64,000 bases of DNA from Allopontixanthobacter confluentis (GCF_009827615.1 NZ_WTYU01000001.1:331001-395000); one strand, 5' to 3'; positions 36,451 through 46,354 are shown, counted from the first letter of the stretch. Notes: a model not told the origin generated them from the sequence alone. Program-made: numbers and translations.

Positions 36451-37845
36451 TCAGCTGTGTTTTGCGCCGAATTTTTCCTGCACCATCCGGAAAGCTGCCC
36501 GAAGGCCATAAGCTGCACCGCCCTTGGGCCGGCCCGGTTTTGCCACCGGACGCCACGCGAATGTATCGAAATGCGCCCAGTCGATCCCTTCGCCCACGAA
36601 TTTATCGAGGAAAAGGCCCGCCACGCTGGCCCCGGCAAAGGCATTGCCATGCGCATTGTTGGTATCGGCAATGTCCGATTTCAGCCATTCGACATAGGCT
36701 TCGGGCAGCGGCATCCGCCATGACGGATCGTCGCAGCTGGTGCCTGCATCAATCAGGGCTTTTGCGGTCTCGTCGCGACGAGTCATCAGTGCCGGATAAT
36801 CCGGCCCCAGCGCCACCCGCGCCGCGCCGGTCAGCGTGGCAAAATCGATAATCAGGGCGGGGTCTTCCTCGCTCGCCCTGGTCAGCGCATCGCCCAGCAC
36901 CAAACGGCCTTCGGCATCGGTATTGCCGATTTCCACTGTGAGACCCTTGCGGCTGGACAGCACATCGCCGGGGCGGAAGGCATTGCCCGATATGGCATTT
37001 TCCACTGCCGGAACCAGCAGATGCAGGCGCACGGGCAGATGTGCGCCCATGATCAGTTCTGCCAGGGCAAGCGCATGGGCAGCGCCGCCCATGTCTTTTT
37101 TCATCAGCAGCATGCCGGAGGATGATTTTACGTCCAGACCGCCGGAATCGAAACACACGCCCTTGCCGACAATCGCCAGCCGCGGTGCTTTTTCGTTGCC
37201 CCATACCAGCTCGATCATGCGCGGCGAATGGCTGCGCGCAGCGGCGCGGCCCACTGCATGCACCATCGGAAATTCGCGTTCCAGCGCATCACCCTGCGTG
37301 ACTGTCAGCTGCGCGCTGTATTTTTTGGCCATGGCAGCGGCAATGTCTTCCAGCGCAGCCGGGCCCATGTCCTCAGCAGGCGTATTGACCAGATCGCACA
37401 CCAGATTGACTGCGCGCGCTTCTGCCAGTGCCTGATCAATGGCTTTGACCTGCTTGGTCAGCAAAATGCGCGGCCCAACCAGGTCGTTTTCGGACTTGTA
37501 GCGGGTAAAGGCATATTGGCCGGTCTGCCAGCCATGCACAGCAGGGCCAGGCTCGCTGCCTTCGACACGATAGGTGCCGGCGGGCAATGTTTCTGCCAAC
37601 TTGGCAAGGCACCAGCTTGAAAGTTCGTCAGGATTGGCAACGCCGCCAACGGCGAACCAGCCATCCCCATCAGGAACGATGCCGACCTGATATCCGCTGC
37701 CATCAAATTTCTGCGCTGCCAATGCGGCGCGCTGCCCGCCCGACAGGGTCTTGGCCCAGCTTTGGAAACTGTCCTTGCTGACGAGGTGGATGGCAATGGC
37801 TGGCTGATCTCTGTCAGGCTGAATCAATTCATGTTTGTCGTTCAT
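36451..37845 (-). CDS. Leucyl aminopeptidase family protein (M17)
   Basis: Two-metal cytosolic aminopeptidase of family M17, 465 residues from ATG 37845; the longer frame upstream has no sensible N-terminus. The C-terminal catalytic domain shows VGKGVCFDSGGLDVKSS, MKKDMGGAAHALA and the family signature NTDAEGRLVL, supplying the lysine, aspartate and glutamate metal ligands. The N-terminal domain is divergent from PepA. It is divergent from the DUF3298 lipoprotein gene with only 48 nt between start codons. Confidence 0.92.
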   Translation of the reverse strand: MNDKHELIQPDRDQPAIAIHLVSKDSFQSWAKTLSGGQRAALAAQKFDGSGYQVGIVPDGDGWFAVGGVANPDELSSWCLAKLAETLPAGTYRVEGSEPGPAVHGWQTGQYAFTRYKSENDLVGPRILLTKQVKAIDQALAEARAVNLVCDLVNTPAEDMGPAALEDIAAAMAKKYSAQLTVTQGDALEREFPMVHAVGRAAARSHSPRMIELVWGNEKAPRLAIVGKGVCFDSGGLDVKSSSGMLLMKKDMGGAAHALALAELIMGAHLPVRLHLLVPAVENAISGNAFRPGDVLSSRKGLTVEIGNTDAEGRLVLGDALTRASEEDPALIIDFATLTGAARVALGPDYPALMTRRDETAKALIDAGTSCDDPSWRMPLPEAYVEWLKSDIADTNNAHGNAFAGASVAGLFLDKFVGEGIDWAHFDTFAWRPVAKPGRPKGGAAYGLRAAFRMVQEKFGAKHS

Positions 37846-37893
37846 GCGAATGTCTTTACACGTCATGCTGAGAATTTCACGCGGAGAAATGGG

Positions 37894-38709
37894 ATGCATT
37901 TGCGCACAAGCCTGCTGGTCCTTGCGGTAGTTCTGGGCGGCTGTTCCTCGCCTGACGAAATGGACGATGCGCTGGGCGAGGCGAACGCCGCGGGCGCTGT
38001 TGCCACGCAAAGTGCCAGCAACGCGCAGGGCAAATCGGGCGCGGTGGTCATCGCTGAAGAAACCGACCTTTATTCATTTGAATACGCCTATCCGGCGCAG
38101 GCAGCCGCGCTCGCACCGCTTGGCGCAGAACTGGCCCGGCGGCAGAAAGACGCAAAGGCACGGCTGACAAGTGAAGCGCAGACCGACCAGCAGGGCGCGC
38201 AGGAAGGCGGTTTTCCCTATCGCAAGCACAGTTTTGCCGAAACCTGGAAAGTCGTGGCTGATCTGCCCGATTTTCTCAGCCTGACGGGCGAATTTTCAAC
38301 CTATTCCGGCGGCGCGCATGGCAATCACGGCATGACATCACTGGTGTGGGCCAAGAAAGCTGCTGCCGCAATTTCGGGGAGCGACATGTTCATTTCGCCT
38401 GCGCGACTTGGCAGCGCGGTGGGCGACAGGTTCTGCACGGCACTCGACCGCCAGCGCGCACAGAAACGCGGGCCTGAAGCCATGGCAGACGGGATGAGCA
38501 GCTTCACCAATTGTCCGGCCATGACCGAATTGACGATCATTCCCGGTTCACAGGGCGGCACGGCATTTGACCGGGTCGGATTTTACGCCGGCCCATATGT
38601 TGCAGGCCCCTATGCGGAAGGCAGTTATGAGGTGACTCTGCCGGTCGATGCAGCGATGCTGGCGGCAGTGAAACCCGAATATCGATCCGCGTTCGAAGTT
38701 CAGCGCTAA
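37894..38709 (+). CDS. DUF3298/DUF4163 domain lipoprotein (RsiV-like)
   Basis: 271 residues from ATG 37894 with GGAG about ten bases upstream. The signal ends in the lipobox LGGC (C17). The N-terminal part fits DUF4163 (YSFEYAYPAQ) and the C-terminal part DUF3298, with the hallmark GEFSTYSGGAHGNHG. This fold occurs in the anti-sigma factor RsiV, which binds lysozyme, and in PdaC deacetylases; here there is no adjacent sigma factor or deacetylase domain, so the role is unknown. Confidence 0.82.
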   Translation: MHLRTSLLVLAVVLGGCSSPDEMDDALGEANAAGAVATQSASNAQGKSGAVVIAEETDLYSFEYAYPAQAAALAPLGAELARRQKDAKARLTSEAQTDQQGAQEGGFPYRKHSFAETWKVVADLPDFLSLTGEFSTYSGGAHGNHGMTSLVWAKKAAAAISGSDMFISPARLGSAVGDRFCTALDRQRAQKRGPEAMADGMSSFTNCPAMTELTIIPGSQGGTAFDRVGFYAGPYVAGPYAEGSYEVTLPVDAAMLAAVKPEYRSAFEVQR

Positions 38710-38750
38710 GCCACTCGCAATTTTGCCGCTTCGTCGCTACATGGGCGGGC

Positions 38751-39578
38751 ATGACCGAATATCAGACGATAGACAGCGCCGACACCGTCCTGCGCGATGG
38801 CACGATCAAGCTCCACGGGCCGGAAGGGTTCGAAGGCATGCGCCGCGCCGGCAGGCTGGCAGCAGACATTCTCGACGCGGTTGCGCCCATGGTGGTGCCG
38901 GGCGTTTCCACTGCGGCGATTGATGATTTTGTACGCGAAATGACACTGGCAGGCGGGGCTGTTCCCGCAACGCTGGGCTATCGCGGCTATACCCACAGCT
39001 GCTGCATTTCGATCAATCATGTGATCTGCCACGGCATCCCTTCGGAAAAAGTGCTGAAGGATGGCGACATCGTGAACATCGACGTCACGCCGCTGCTGGA
39101 CGGCTGGCATGGCGACACCAGCCGCATGTATCTGGTGGGCGATGTGCCGTTGAAAGCGCGCAAGCTGGTGGATGTGACGCATGAATGCCTGATGCTGGGT
39201 ATCGAACAGGTCAAGCCCGGCGCGCGGCTGGGCGATATTGGCGCGGTGATCGAAGCGCATGCCCGCGAACACCGTTATACCACCGTGCGCGAATTTTGCG
39301 GCCATGGCCTTGGCCGCCTGTTCCATGATGCGCCCGAAGTCGTCCATGCGGCAAAGGCTGGCACCGGTCCCGAGCTGCGGCCGGGTATGTTCTTCACCAT
39401 CGAACCGATGATCAACCTCGGCAAACCATGGGCCAAGGTGCTGAAGGATGGCTGGACTGCGGTTAGCCGCGACAAGTCTCTTTCCGCCCAGTTTGAACAT
39501 TCGATGGGCGTGACGGAAACCGGCGTGGAAATTTTCACCAAGAGCGCAGCTGGCCTCGACAAGCCGCCGTATTCCTGA
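38751..39578 (+). CDS. map: Methionine aminopeptidase, type I
   Basis: Removes the initiator methionine from new proteins. It has 275 residues. Metal and catalytic residues are visible: GYTHSCCISINHVICHGIP, the aspartates in DIVNIDVTPLLDGWHGDTSRM, the histidine in FCGHGLGRLFHDAP, and the glutamates in FFTIEPMI and SAQFEHSMGV. It converges on ccmB with 6 nt between stops. Confidence 0.97.
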   Translation: MTEYQTIDSADTVLRDGTIKLHGPEGFEGMRRAGRLAADILDAVAPMVVPGVSTAAIDDFVREMTLAGGAVPATLGYRGYTHSCCISINHVICHGIPSEKVLKDGDIVNIDVTPLLDGWHGDTSRMYLVGDVPLKARKLVDVTHECLMLGIEQVKPGARLGDIGAVIEAHAREHRYTTVREFCGHGLGRLFHDAPEVVHAAKAGTGPELRPGMFFTIEPMINLGKPWAKVLKDGWTAVSRDKSLSAQFEHSMGVTETGVEIFTKSAAGLDKPPYS

Positions 39579-39584
39579 CGCGGA

Positions 39585-40250
39585 CTAACCTTCGCGGGCG
39601 GCCCTGATGGCAGCGCCGCCTGCAAAAGGTGTGATGGCGGCCAGCACGAGGCTGATCGCCCCTGCCAGAAGAATGCCGCTATCGTCAGCGCGCGACAGGC
39701 TGCCCGCGCCAAAAATCAAGATTGGCACGGCCAGCGGGATCAGCATCAGGCCCGAAAGCGCCGCCCCGCCGCGCAGGCTGGCAGTCAGTGCGGCAATCAT
39801 CACCCCGATTGCAGCCAAGCCCGGTGTGCCAGCCAGCAGGCCCAGCAGAACGGTGCGCAGGGCAAGCCCGTCCAGTGACAGCAAGGCTGCGGCGGGTACA
39901 GTTGCCAGCAGCAGCAGCGGCGCGAAACTGAGCCAATGGGCCAGCATCCGCACGGATAGGGCAATTTCTTCCGATATTCCGCGCAGGGCCAACTGATCGA
40001 ACACGCCCTGTTCCAGATCGGGCGCAACCAACCGGTCCAGCGGCAGAATGGCTGCTAGCAGGGCTGCTACCCAGATGACGCCGCCGCCAGTCCGCGCCAG
40101 CAATTGTGCGTCCGGTCCCACGGCGAAGGGATACAGCATGGCGACAGCCAGAAAAAACAGCAGCGGCAGCATGGTGCCGCCCTGCCTGCCGCCAGCCTTG
40201 CCGCCGGGAAGCAGCATGGCCAGATCACGGCGGAGCAATTGGCCGATCAT
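39585..40250 (-). CDS. ccmB: Heme exporter protein CcmB
   Basis: Membrane subunit of the CcmABCD heme-handling ABC complex in system I cytochrome c maturation. It has 221 residues with six hydrophobic segments and starts MIGQLLRRDLAM. Family motifs include LLFFLAVAMLYPFAVGP and the LAPDLEQG-like VAPDLEQGVFDQL. The start overlaps the ccmA stop (ATGA). No ccmC-ccmH genes follow; map converges directly. Confidence 0.95.
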   Translation of the reverse strand: MIGQLLRRDLAMLLPGGKAGGRQGGTMLPLLFFLAVAMLYPFAVGPDAQLLARTGGGVIWVAALLAAILPLDRLVAPDLEQGVFDQLALRGISEEIALSVRMLAHWLSFAPLLLLATVPAAALLSLDGLALRTVLLGLLAGTPGLAAIGVMIAALTASLRGGAALSGLMLIPLAVPILIFGAGSLSRADDSGILLAGAISLVLAAITPFAGGAAIRAAREG

Positions 40251-40837
40251 GCGGCGAATTCCGGCAGGTTAAGCGTCACATGATCGGGCAGGGCAATGGG
40301 CTGGTGCGATGCCACCACTGCAATGCCGCCTGCTGCGCAATGGGCTGCGACGAGGCTTTCGCACAGTGCCACGCCTTCGCGGTCCAGCCCGTTGAGCGGC
40401 TCGTCCAGCAACCAGACAGCGGCGTTCTGCCCCAGCAGCCGCGCCAGGGCAGCGCGCTTTTTCTGTCCGGTGGAAAGGAAGCGCACGGGCACGTCCAGCA
40501 GATCCGCCATGCCGACGCGGGTAATGCTGGTGCCTTTCGCGGCGCTGTCCACGCCGTCCAGACCTGCCCAGAAATCCAGTGCCTTGCCCAATGGCAATTG
40601 CGGGTCGAGAGCAGGCTTTTCATCCAGCAATCCTGCATTGCCGGTGCGTTCCAACGTGCCGGAAAATGGCCGCAGCAATCCGCCAAGGATCCGGATCAAA
40701 CTGGTTTTACCGATCCCGTTCGGGCCGGTGATATGGCATGCGCTGCCCGCTGCAAGGTCGAGGTCGATTGCGCGAAACAGCAGGCGTTCGCCGCGGCGGC
40801 ACGCAATTTGGTTCGCGACGAGATGGCAGGCTTGCAT
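40247..40837 (-). CDS. ccmA: Heme ABC exporter ATP-binding protein CcmA
   Basis: ATPase that drives release of heme from CcmE with CcmB. It has 196 residues from ATG 40837; an upstream in-frame extension is unlikely. Walker A is GPNGIGKTS, the signature is FLSTGQKKRAALA and Walker B is VWLLDEPLNGLD, with H-loop SHQP. It is divergent from the pterin dehydratase gene across 90 nt. Confidence 0.95.
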   Translation of the reverse strand: MQACHLVANQIACRRGERLLFRAIDLDLAAGSACHITGPNGIGKTSLIRILGGLLRPFSGTLERTGNAGLLDEKPALDPQLPLGKALDFWAGLDGVDSAAKGTSITRVGMADLLDVPVRFLSTGQKKRAALARLLGQNAAVWLLDEPLNGLDREGVALCESLVAAHCAAGGIAVVASHQPIALPDHVTLNLPEFAA

Positions 40838-40927
40838 GGGCGGTCGGGATAGGGGAAAGCGCGGGCTTGAACAAGCAAGGCTGGCACGCATAATTCATGG
40901 CAGCCAGATGCCGGAAGGAAAACCATC

Positions 40928-41218
40928 ATGTCCGTGGCCAGATTGACGCAGGAAGAATGCAGCGAAGCGCTGGCTGATCTTCCGGATTGGGCATTGGCGC
41001 GGGATGGCAGCGCCATTTTCCGCAAATTCGAATTCGGCGATTTCATCGAGGCATTCGGCTTCATGACCGGCGTGGCGCTGCTGGCTGAAAAAGCGGACCA
41101 TCACCCCGAATGGTTCAACGTTTACAACCGGGTCGAAATCACCCTGACAACCCATGATGCCGATGGCCTGTCGCAGCGCGATATTGCCATGGCCAAGGCG
41201 ATTGAAGCGCTGCTTTAA
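40928..41218 (+). CDS. phhB: 4a-hydroxytetrahydrobiopterin dehydratase
   Basis: Pterin-4a-carbinolamine dehydratase, recycling the cofactor of aromatic amino-acid hydroxylases. It has 96 residues, typical length. The active-site signature is [20 protein letters not shown], with [20 protein letters not shown]. No phenylalanine hydroxylase gene is adjacent. Its stop overlaps the convergent esterase stop by 4 nt (TTAA). Confidence 0.95.
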   Translation: MSVARLTQEECSEALADLPDWALARDGSAIFRKFEFGDFIEAFGFMTGVALLAEKADHHPEWFNVYNRVEITLTTHDADGLSQRDIAMAKAIEALL

Positions 41219-42297
41219 TTCCCGGCGCCTGTTACCGCGCCCCAATTACCCTCGCGGGCGCGGGGTCCAAGATCATACAGCAGACAATCGTAAAACAGGC
41301 GTTCCTGCCCCTGCCTTGTGGCTTCGGGTGTGGTGCGGCGCGAATTTTGCATTGTGCATTCGCTAGCTAGTTTCGCCTTGTCGCCATCGTCCAGCGCAAA
41401 GGCGTGGCTCGCCAGGTCGCCATAGGGTTTATATACCCGGCTCGGCGTTCCATACATCAGCCGCCATGCGTCCAGCGCGGCGGGATGATAAATGGTGCCG
41501 TGGGTTTCGCTGTTGCCAAATGGCACATAGGCCCATTGCCAGCCATCCGGCGCATCGGCGCGCAAGGCATCGGCCAGCCGCTCCACCCCTTCTTCCAGCC
41601 GGTAGCCTTCATCGGCGAGGGCGACATATATCCGCTCCGGTCCCGGCTTCATGGTTTTGAGGCGATTTGGAAAACTGCGCGCCAGCTTCATGTCATCCCA
41701 CCACAAGGACGGTGAAATGGCGATCCAGTCATCGAACAGGTCGGGCTGTTCAAACAAAGTTTCGATGATGAACAGGCCCGCCAGCGATTCGCCCATGATT
41801 GCCGCATGGCCGGTGGCGCGGAAATTGCGCTGCACCCACGGCTTTACATCATGTGCGATAAAGGTGCGGAACTGTGCTGAATTGCCCGGTGTAGCACGCA
41901 GTTGCTCTGCATACTCCGCCAGCATTTCAGCCCGGACTGGCGGCGAGATTTCGCTGCGCCGATTGACCGTTTCGATGCCAACTATGATTGCCGGTTCGAA
42001 ACTGTAATTCATCTCCCGGCTCTGCGCGATGCCGGCAATATGCGGAAAATCCTGCGCACTGCCGCCGTCGATCACATAGATGACCGGGAAGCTCTGCTCA
42101 GGATTTTCGGCATATTCTGCTGGCAGGCGCACAGAAACCTTGCGGCTCACCCCGAATACGGTCGAGGGAATGGTATATTCATTACCGATGACGATGGGCG
42201 TAGCTTCACCCGGTCCGTCCTGCGCCATGGCGGCATGGGAAACTATGGCAGAGGGAAGCGCGCACAGCAGCGCCGCTGCCAGAAACTGGGGCCTCAT
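41215..42297 (-). CDS. Exported alpha/beta hydrolase, esterase D/IroE type
   Basis: 360 residues from ATG 42297 (the longer frame has no sensible start). Residues 1-25 are a signal peptide ([10 protein letters not shown]). The esterase fold shows [15 protein letters not shown], the nucleophile elbow [13 protein letters not shown] and a histidine in [12 protein letters not shown]. This family (Esterase, PF00756 group) includes siderophore trilactone hydrolases and feruloyl esterases, and there is no siderophore locus here. It lies 11 nt after the SDR gene and is likely co-transcribed. Confidence 0.85.
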   Translation of the reverse strand: MRPQFLAAALLCALPSAIVSHAAMAQDGPGEATPIVIGNEYTIPSTVFGVSRKVSVRLPAEYAENPEQSFPVIYVIDGGSAQDFPHIAGIAQSREMNYSFEPAIIVGIETVNRRSEISPPVRAEMLAEYAEQLRATPGNSAQFRTFIAHDVKPWVQRNFRATGHAAIMGESLAGLFIIETLFEQPDLFDDWIAISPSLWWDDMKLARSFPNRLKTMKPGPERIYVALADEGYRLEEGVERLADALRADAPDGWQWAYVPFGNSETHGTIYHPAALDAWRLMYGTPSRVYKPYGDLASHAFALDDGDKAKLASECTMQNSRRTTPEATRQGQERLFYDCLLYDLGPRAREGNWGAVTGAGN

Positions 42298-42308
42298 GGG
42301 ATAATGCC

Positions 42309-43115
42309 TTATTTGCCGAGCGGGCGCAGCGAACTGCGGGATTGCTTGCGCAACTTGCCGGGCATCCAGCGGGCGGCAAAGCCAAGCTGTTTGGCTGTTT
42401 TGCCAACCGTTGTGTGCAATTTGTCGCCATGCACGGCATCCCACGCGGCCTGCGCCACTTCGATGACCGGGGTAATTTCCAGACCTGCTTCCAGCACACG
42501 CGTGCGGATGGGTTCATTGCTGCCATGATGCGGCGAATGTTCCAGCAGCGGTGTGTCGATGAAGCTGGGCATCAGGGAATGCACCTTGATCCCGTCATCC
42601 ACCCATTCTGCATCAAGGCTTTCGGTAATGCCGCGCACGCCAAATTTGGTGGCGCAATATACAGACGCGCCCGGTGTGCCCCAGATACCCGCCGCGCTGG
42701 AGGTATTGAGCAGGCAGCTTCCCGGTGCGGTTTTCAGAAGGTGGGGATAGGCAGCCTGCGCGCCGAACAGCACGCCTTTGAGGTTGATATCGAGGCAGCG
42801 TTCGATTTCCTCTACCGAATTTTCCATCAGCGCGCCGCCCAGTGGGATACCGGCATTGTTGGCCAGCACATCGATCCGGCCGCCCGCAGCCAAGGAAAAA
42901 GCATTCAGCGCCACATCCCATGCGGCTCGGTCGCGCACGTCGAATTTATGGGAATAGGTGAAGCTGGTGCCGATGAGGCTTTCGGTTTCCTTCATCCCGG
43001 CGCTGTCAATATCGCCCAAGCCGACAAACCAGCCGCGCCCGCCGAAATATTGGGCAATCGCGCGGCCAATGCCGGATCCGCCGCCGGTGATGAAAATCGC
43101 CTTTTTCTGATCCAC
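42309..43115 (-). CDS. Short-chain dehydrogenase/reductase
   Basis: Classical SDR, 268 residues. The cofactor motif is TGGGSGIGRAIA at the N-terminus, NNAG is present (LANNAGIPLGG), and the active site is S...YCATK (NTSSAAGIWG then YCATKFGVRGITESL). The acidic residue after the second strand (GLGDIDSAG) favours NAD. The substrate is not readable. It is the first of a two-gene unit with the esterase. Confidence 0.9.
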   Translation of the reverse strand: MDQKKAIFITGGGSGIGRAIAQYFGGRGWFVGLGDIDSAGMKETESLIGTSFTYSHKFDVRDRAAWDVALNAFSLAAGGRIDVLANNAGIPLGGALMENSVEEIERCLDINLKGVLFGAQAAYPHLLKTAPGSCLLNTSSAAGIWGTPGASVYCATKFGVRGITESLDAEWVDDGIKVHSLMPSFIDTPLLEHSPHHGSNEPIRTRVLEAGLEITPVIEVAQAAWDAVHGDKLHTTVGKTAKQLGFAARWMPGKLRKQSRSSLRPLGK

Positions 43116-43200
43116 GCCAGTCTTCTCCCCAAAATCCGTCGTATTATCGCGCTTGGTTGCACCGTAATCGGATGCGCTTCATTTGTCAGCGGCGCATCGG

Positions 43201-45159
43201 TCAGTTTACCGCTGGCGCGCCTAACCCTTGCACATAATCGGCACCTTCTACGATACTGGCGGTGGACTGGCCCAGCGTTTCCCCAATCGCTTCCGCACGC
43301 CCGCCAAGGCAGGTCGCCAGGAAATTTTCGGCAATGGCGTTAAAAGCGATGTTGTTTGCAGGCTTGGCAAAGCCATGGCCTTCGTCCGGGAACAGGACAT
43401 AGGTCACAGGAATGCCCTTATCCTTCATCGCCGATACGATCTGGTCACTTTCAGCCTGATTGACGCGCGGATCGTTGGCGCCTTGTCCGATCAGCAAAGG
43501 CCGGCTGATCCTGTCAGCACTGTAAAGCGGTGACCGCTCCTTCAGCATGGCGAGGCCTTCGGGCGTGTTCGGGTTGCCCATGCGTTCATGGAACTGGGCG
43601 ATCAGCGGTTCCCAGTATGGCGGGATGGTTTTGAGCAGGGTTTCCAGGTTGGACGGGCCGACAATATCGACCCCGCAAGCGAATATCTCCGGCGTAAATG
43701 CCAGGCCCGCTAAAGTGGCATAGCCGCCATAGGAACCGCCCATAATGGCCACCTTGTCAGCCGGCGCAATGCCGCTGGCAACGGCCCAGTTCACTGCATC
43801 GACCAGATCATCATGCATGGTTTTGCCCCATTGCAGATCGGCTGCGGAAATGAAGTTTTTGCCAAAGCCTGTCGATCCGCGGAAATTGACGCTGAGGACG
43901 CCATAGCCGCGATTGGCCAGCCATTGGTGAGTGGGATTGAAGCCATAGGCATCGCGCGCCCAGGGGCCGCCATGCACCAGCAGAACCAGCGGCACGGGCG
44001 CATCAGGCACGCCGCCCCCCTTGCTGTCGCTGCCGGGCGGCAGGGTCAGATAGCTGGGCAGGGTCAGCCCGTCGCGGGCGGTAATTTCCAGCGGGTGCAT
44101 TGGTTGCAGCGGCGCACCGACAAGGTCGGGGCGGGAGGTATAGAGTTCGGTCAGCGTGCCCGCCGTCCGGTCATACAGCCAGCTTTTGGCAGGCGCGGTC
44201 AGCGGATCATTGCCGACCGTCCATTTGCTGTCATCATCCGTGCGCGACGTGACGCTGAAATCGCCTTCCAGATTGCTTTCCAGAAAATCGAGCGAGGCTT
44301 TGATTGCAGGGTCGAGCGCGGTCCATTTCGTGCGCAGGTAGTTGACCGAATAGGCCTCGACAATGCCGGTGACGGGATTGCGCAAGGTGCCGCCGATATC
44401 GGCTTGCGAATTTTCCGCCAGGATGCTGCTGGTGCCGGTTTGCGTATCCACCGCGATCAGCGCGGCAGTGTCGCGCCCGCGGCTGTCGATCCAGTAGAGC
44501 GTATTGCCATCACTGCTATATCCCGCAGGGCTGGTGGTGAGGGAATCGTCAAGCCCGGTGGTCGCGGCAGGCTCTGCCGCAATGGTGCCGCCGGTAATGT
44601 CGAAATAATCCATCCCGCCCGCCGCATTGGGGCGGATGGCCATGCGCAGGTCCAGATTATCATCCGCCATAAAACCGGCGTAACCGTCATTTTCCAAAAC
44701 CAGCGTCAGGCTGCCGCTGTTGAGGTCAAGCAGGTGAACGTCATGCAGGCGCGGATCGCGGTTATTGAGGCCTACCAGAATGCGGTCCTTGTGCCGGGTT
44801 GAATCGCCCACCAGCATGACGCGCGTATCGTCAAACGGCGTCAGCGTCCGTTCCGCGCCGGTTTCGACATCCACGCCATACAGCAGGAAGTTTTCATCGC
44901 CGCCCTTGTCCTGAATATACAGCAGGCTGCGGCTGTCAGGCGCCCAGAAATACTGGCGGATCGGGCGGTCTGTCGAGGCTGTCATGGGTTGTGCCGATGA
45001 CGGATCGGCGCTCGGCGCCATCCAGATATTCAGGACCCCGTCACGCGGTGCCAGCCACGCCAGCCACTTGCCGTCAGGGCTGATCTGGCCTGCCGCGCGG
45101 GTCGGATTGCCAAACAGGTTTTCGCGCGGGATCAGCGGGGCGGCATTGCTGTTTGTCAT
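43201..45159 (-). CDS. Prolyl oligopeptidase family peptidase (S9)
   Basis: Serine peptidase of the S9 family (acylaminoacyl-peptidase/DPP group), 652 residues. An N-terminal beta-propeller (residues about 30-370, for example ISPDGKWLAWLAPRDGVLNIW) precedes the hydrolase domain. The nucleophile is in IMGGSYGGYATL, the acid in GANDPRVNQAES and the histidine in PDEGHGFAKP. No signal peptide is evident, so it is probably cytosolic. It stands alone, 85 nt from the SDR gene. Confidence 0.93.
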   Translation of the reverse strand: MTNSNAAPLIPRENLFGNPTRAAGQISPDGKWLAWLAPRDGVLNIWMAPSADPSSAQPMTASTDRPIRQYFWAPDSRSLLYIQDKGGDENFLLYGVDVETGAERTLTPFDDTRVMLVGDSTRHKDRILVGLNNRDPRLHDVHLLDLNSGSLTLVLENDGYAGFMADDNLDLRMAIRPNAAGGMDYFDITGGTIAAEPAATTGLDDSLTTSPAGYSSDGNTLYWIDSRGRDTAALIAVDTQTGTSSILAENSQADIGGTLRNPVTGIVEAYSVNYLRTKWTALDPAIKASLDFLESNLEGDFSVTSRTDDDSKWTVGNDPLTAPAKSWLYDRTAGTLTELYTSRPDLVGAPLQPMHPLEITARDGLTLPSYLTLPPGSDSKGGGVPDAPVPLVLLVHGGPWARDAYGFNPTHQWLANRGYGVLSVNFRGSTGFGKNFISAADLQWGKTMHDDLVDAVNWAVASGIAPADKVAIMGGSYGGYATLAGLAFTPEIFACGVDIVGPSNLETLLKTIPPYWEPLIAQFHERMGNPNTPEGLAMLKERSPLYSADRISRPLLIGQGANDPRVNQAESDQIVSAMKDKGIPVTYVLFPDEGHGFAKPANNIAFNAIAENFLATCLGGRAEAIGETLGQSTASIVEGADYVQGLGAPAVN

Positions 45160-45262
45160 GAGTGGGTTTTTCCTGGCGTTTGACTGGCATGGGGGCGTGG
45201 GACAGAACCCATGCCACGGTAATCATAATTCTGCTGGCGGTGCTGTGGGTTCGACCAAGTGG

Positions 45263-45880
45263 CTAGAGCGCGGGATTATTGTAGCAATGCCAGGTGAAGA
45301 TCGCGATGGCCCCGCGATGGGGCCGCCAGCTTTCTGCCATGGCGCGTGTCTGTTTTTCGTCGGGCCGTTCATCCAGCGACAGGATTTTGTGCAGGCCAGC
45401 CATCACCGCCAGATCGCCCGCGGGCCAGATGTCGGGCCTGCCTTCGGCAAACAGCAAATAGATTTCAGCAGACCAGCGGCCAATGCCCTTGATGGTGACT
45501 AGTTCTGCAATGGCGGCTTCATCATCTTCCGGCAGATTTTCCATATTGAGCTGGCCGCTTGCCACCAATTCGCACAAGGACCGGGCATAGCCCTGTTTCT
45601 GCCGGGATAATCCGCAGGCGCGCAAGGCATCAAAATCCCGCGCAAGCAATGTTTCAGGCAGCATGTCTGCGCCCAGTTCCGCTTCCATCTTGGTCCAGAC
45701 AGACGCAGCGGCGGCCACGCTCACCTGCTGGCCGACAATGGTGCGCAGCAGGGTGTGGTACCCTGTCGGGCGGATGCGGGGTTCAGGGTATCCTGCCGCT
45801 GCCAATGCCGCCGCAAAGGCTGGCTCTATTTCAGCGACACTGTCGATCCCGTGCTGAATTTGCGGCGCAGTCAAACCCAT
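45263..45880 (-). CDS. DNA-3-methyladenine glycosylase II (AlkA-like)
   Basis: Base-excision repair glycosylase that removes alkylated purines. It has 205 residues from ATG 45880, lacking the N-terminal domain of E. coli AlkA, as in many bacterial forms. The helix-hairpin-helix is [18 protein letters not shown] and the catalytic aspartate is in [24 protein letters not shown] is the conserved helix. It is divergent from the ferredoxin gene across 94 nt. Confidence 0.92.
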   Translation of the reverse strand: MGLTAPQIQHGIDSVAEIEPAFAAALAAAGYPEPRIRPTGYHTLLRTIVGQQVSVAAAASVWTKMEAELGADMLPETLLARDFDALRACGLSRQKQGYARSLCELVASGQLNMENLPEDDEAAIAELVTIKGIGRWSAEIYLLFAEGRPDIWPAGDLAVMAGLHKILSLDERPDEKQTRAMAESWRPHRGAIAIFTWHCYNNPAL

Positions 45881-45974
45881 GGCCAAATCTCTCCTGTCTT
45901 GCCAAATCGGCCCATACCCCTTAGCAGCCGCGCCCGGTGGCCGACAGGCCGATTGCGAACGGAAATTGCTCATC

Positions 45975-46292
45975 ATGCCCAAGCTGATCGTCACGAACCG
46001 TGCCGGAGAAGAAACAACTGTCGACGCAGGCGAAGGCCTGACCGTGATGGAAGCCATTCGTGATAACGGGTTTGATGAATTGCTGGCGCTGTGCGGCGGC
46101 TGCTGTTCATGCGCCACCTGCCATATCCAGGTTGATCCGGCCTTTGCAGACAAACTTCCGGCCATGTCGGAAGACGAAGATGATTTGCTGGAAAGTTCCG
46201 ACTACCGGACCGAAACATCGCGTCTTTCCTGCCAGATTCCCTTCACGGATGATCTCGATGGTTTGAAAGTCACCATCGCTCCTGAAGATTGA
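45975..46292 (+). CDS. 2Fe-2S ferredoxin (adrenodoxin/Isc type)
   Basis: 105 residues from ATG 45975. The cluster ligands follow the adrenodoxin-like spacing, [15 protein letters not shown] and RLSCQIPF. The signature [18 protein letters not shown] is that of FdxB/putidaredoxin-type ferredoxins, which serve Fe-S assembly or cytochrome P450 systems. No isc genes or P450 gene adjoin it, so its partner is unknown. GGAA lies about ten bases before the start. Confidence 0.93.
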   Translation: MPKLIVTNRAGEETTVDAGEGLTVMEAIRDNGFDELLALCGGCCSCATCHIQVDPAFADKLPAMSEDEDDLLESSDYRTETSRLSCQIPFTDDLDGLKVTIAPED

Positions 46293-46354
46293 ATTCGTAA
46301 GGTCAAAGCGGAACTGCATTGAAGGTCGCCGCGCGGCGGCCTAACTCTGCCGCC

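Noticed and set aside
42342-44802. Long plus-strand frames antisense to the SDR and S9 peptidase genes
   Set aside because: Both minus-strand genes carry complete catalytic motifs; the plus frames are shadows.
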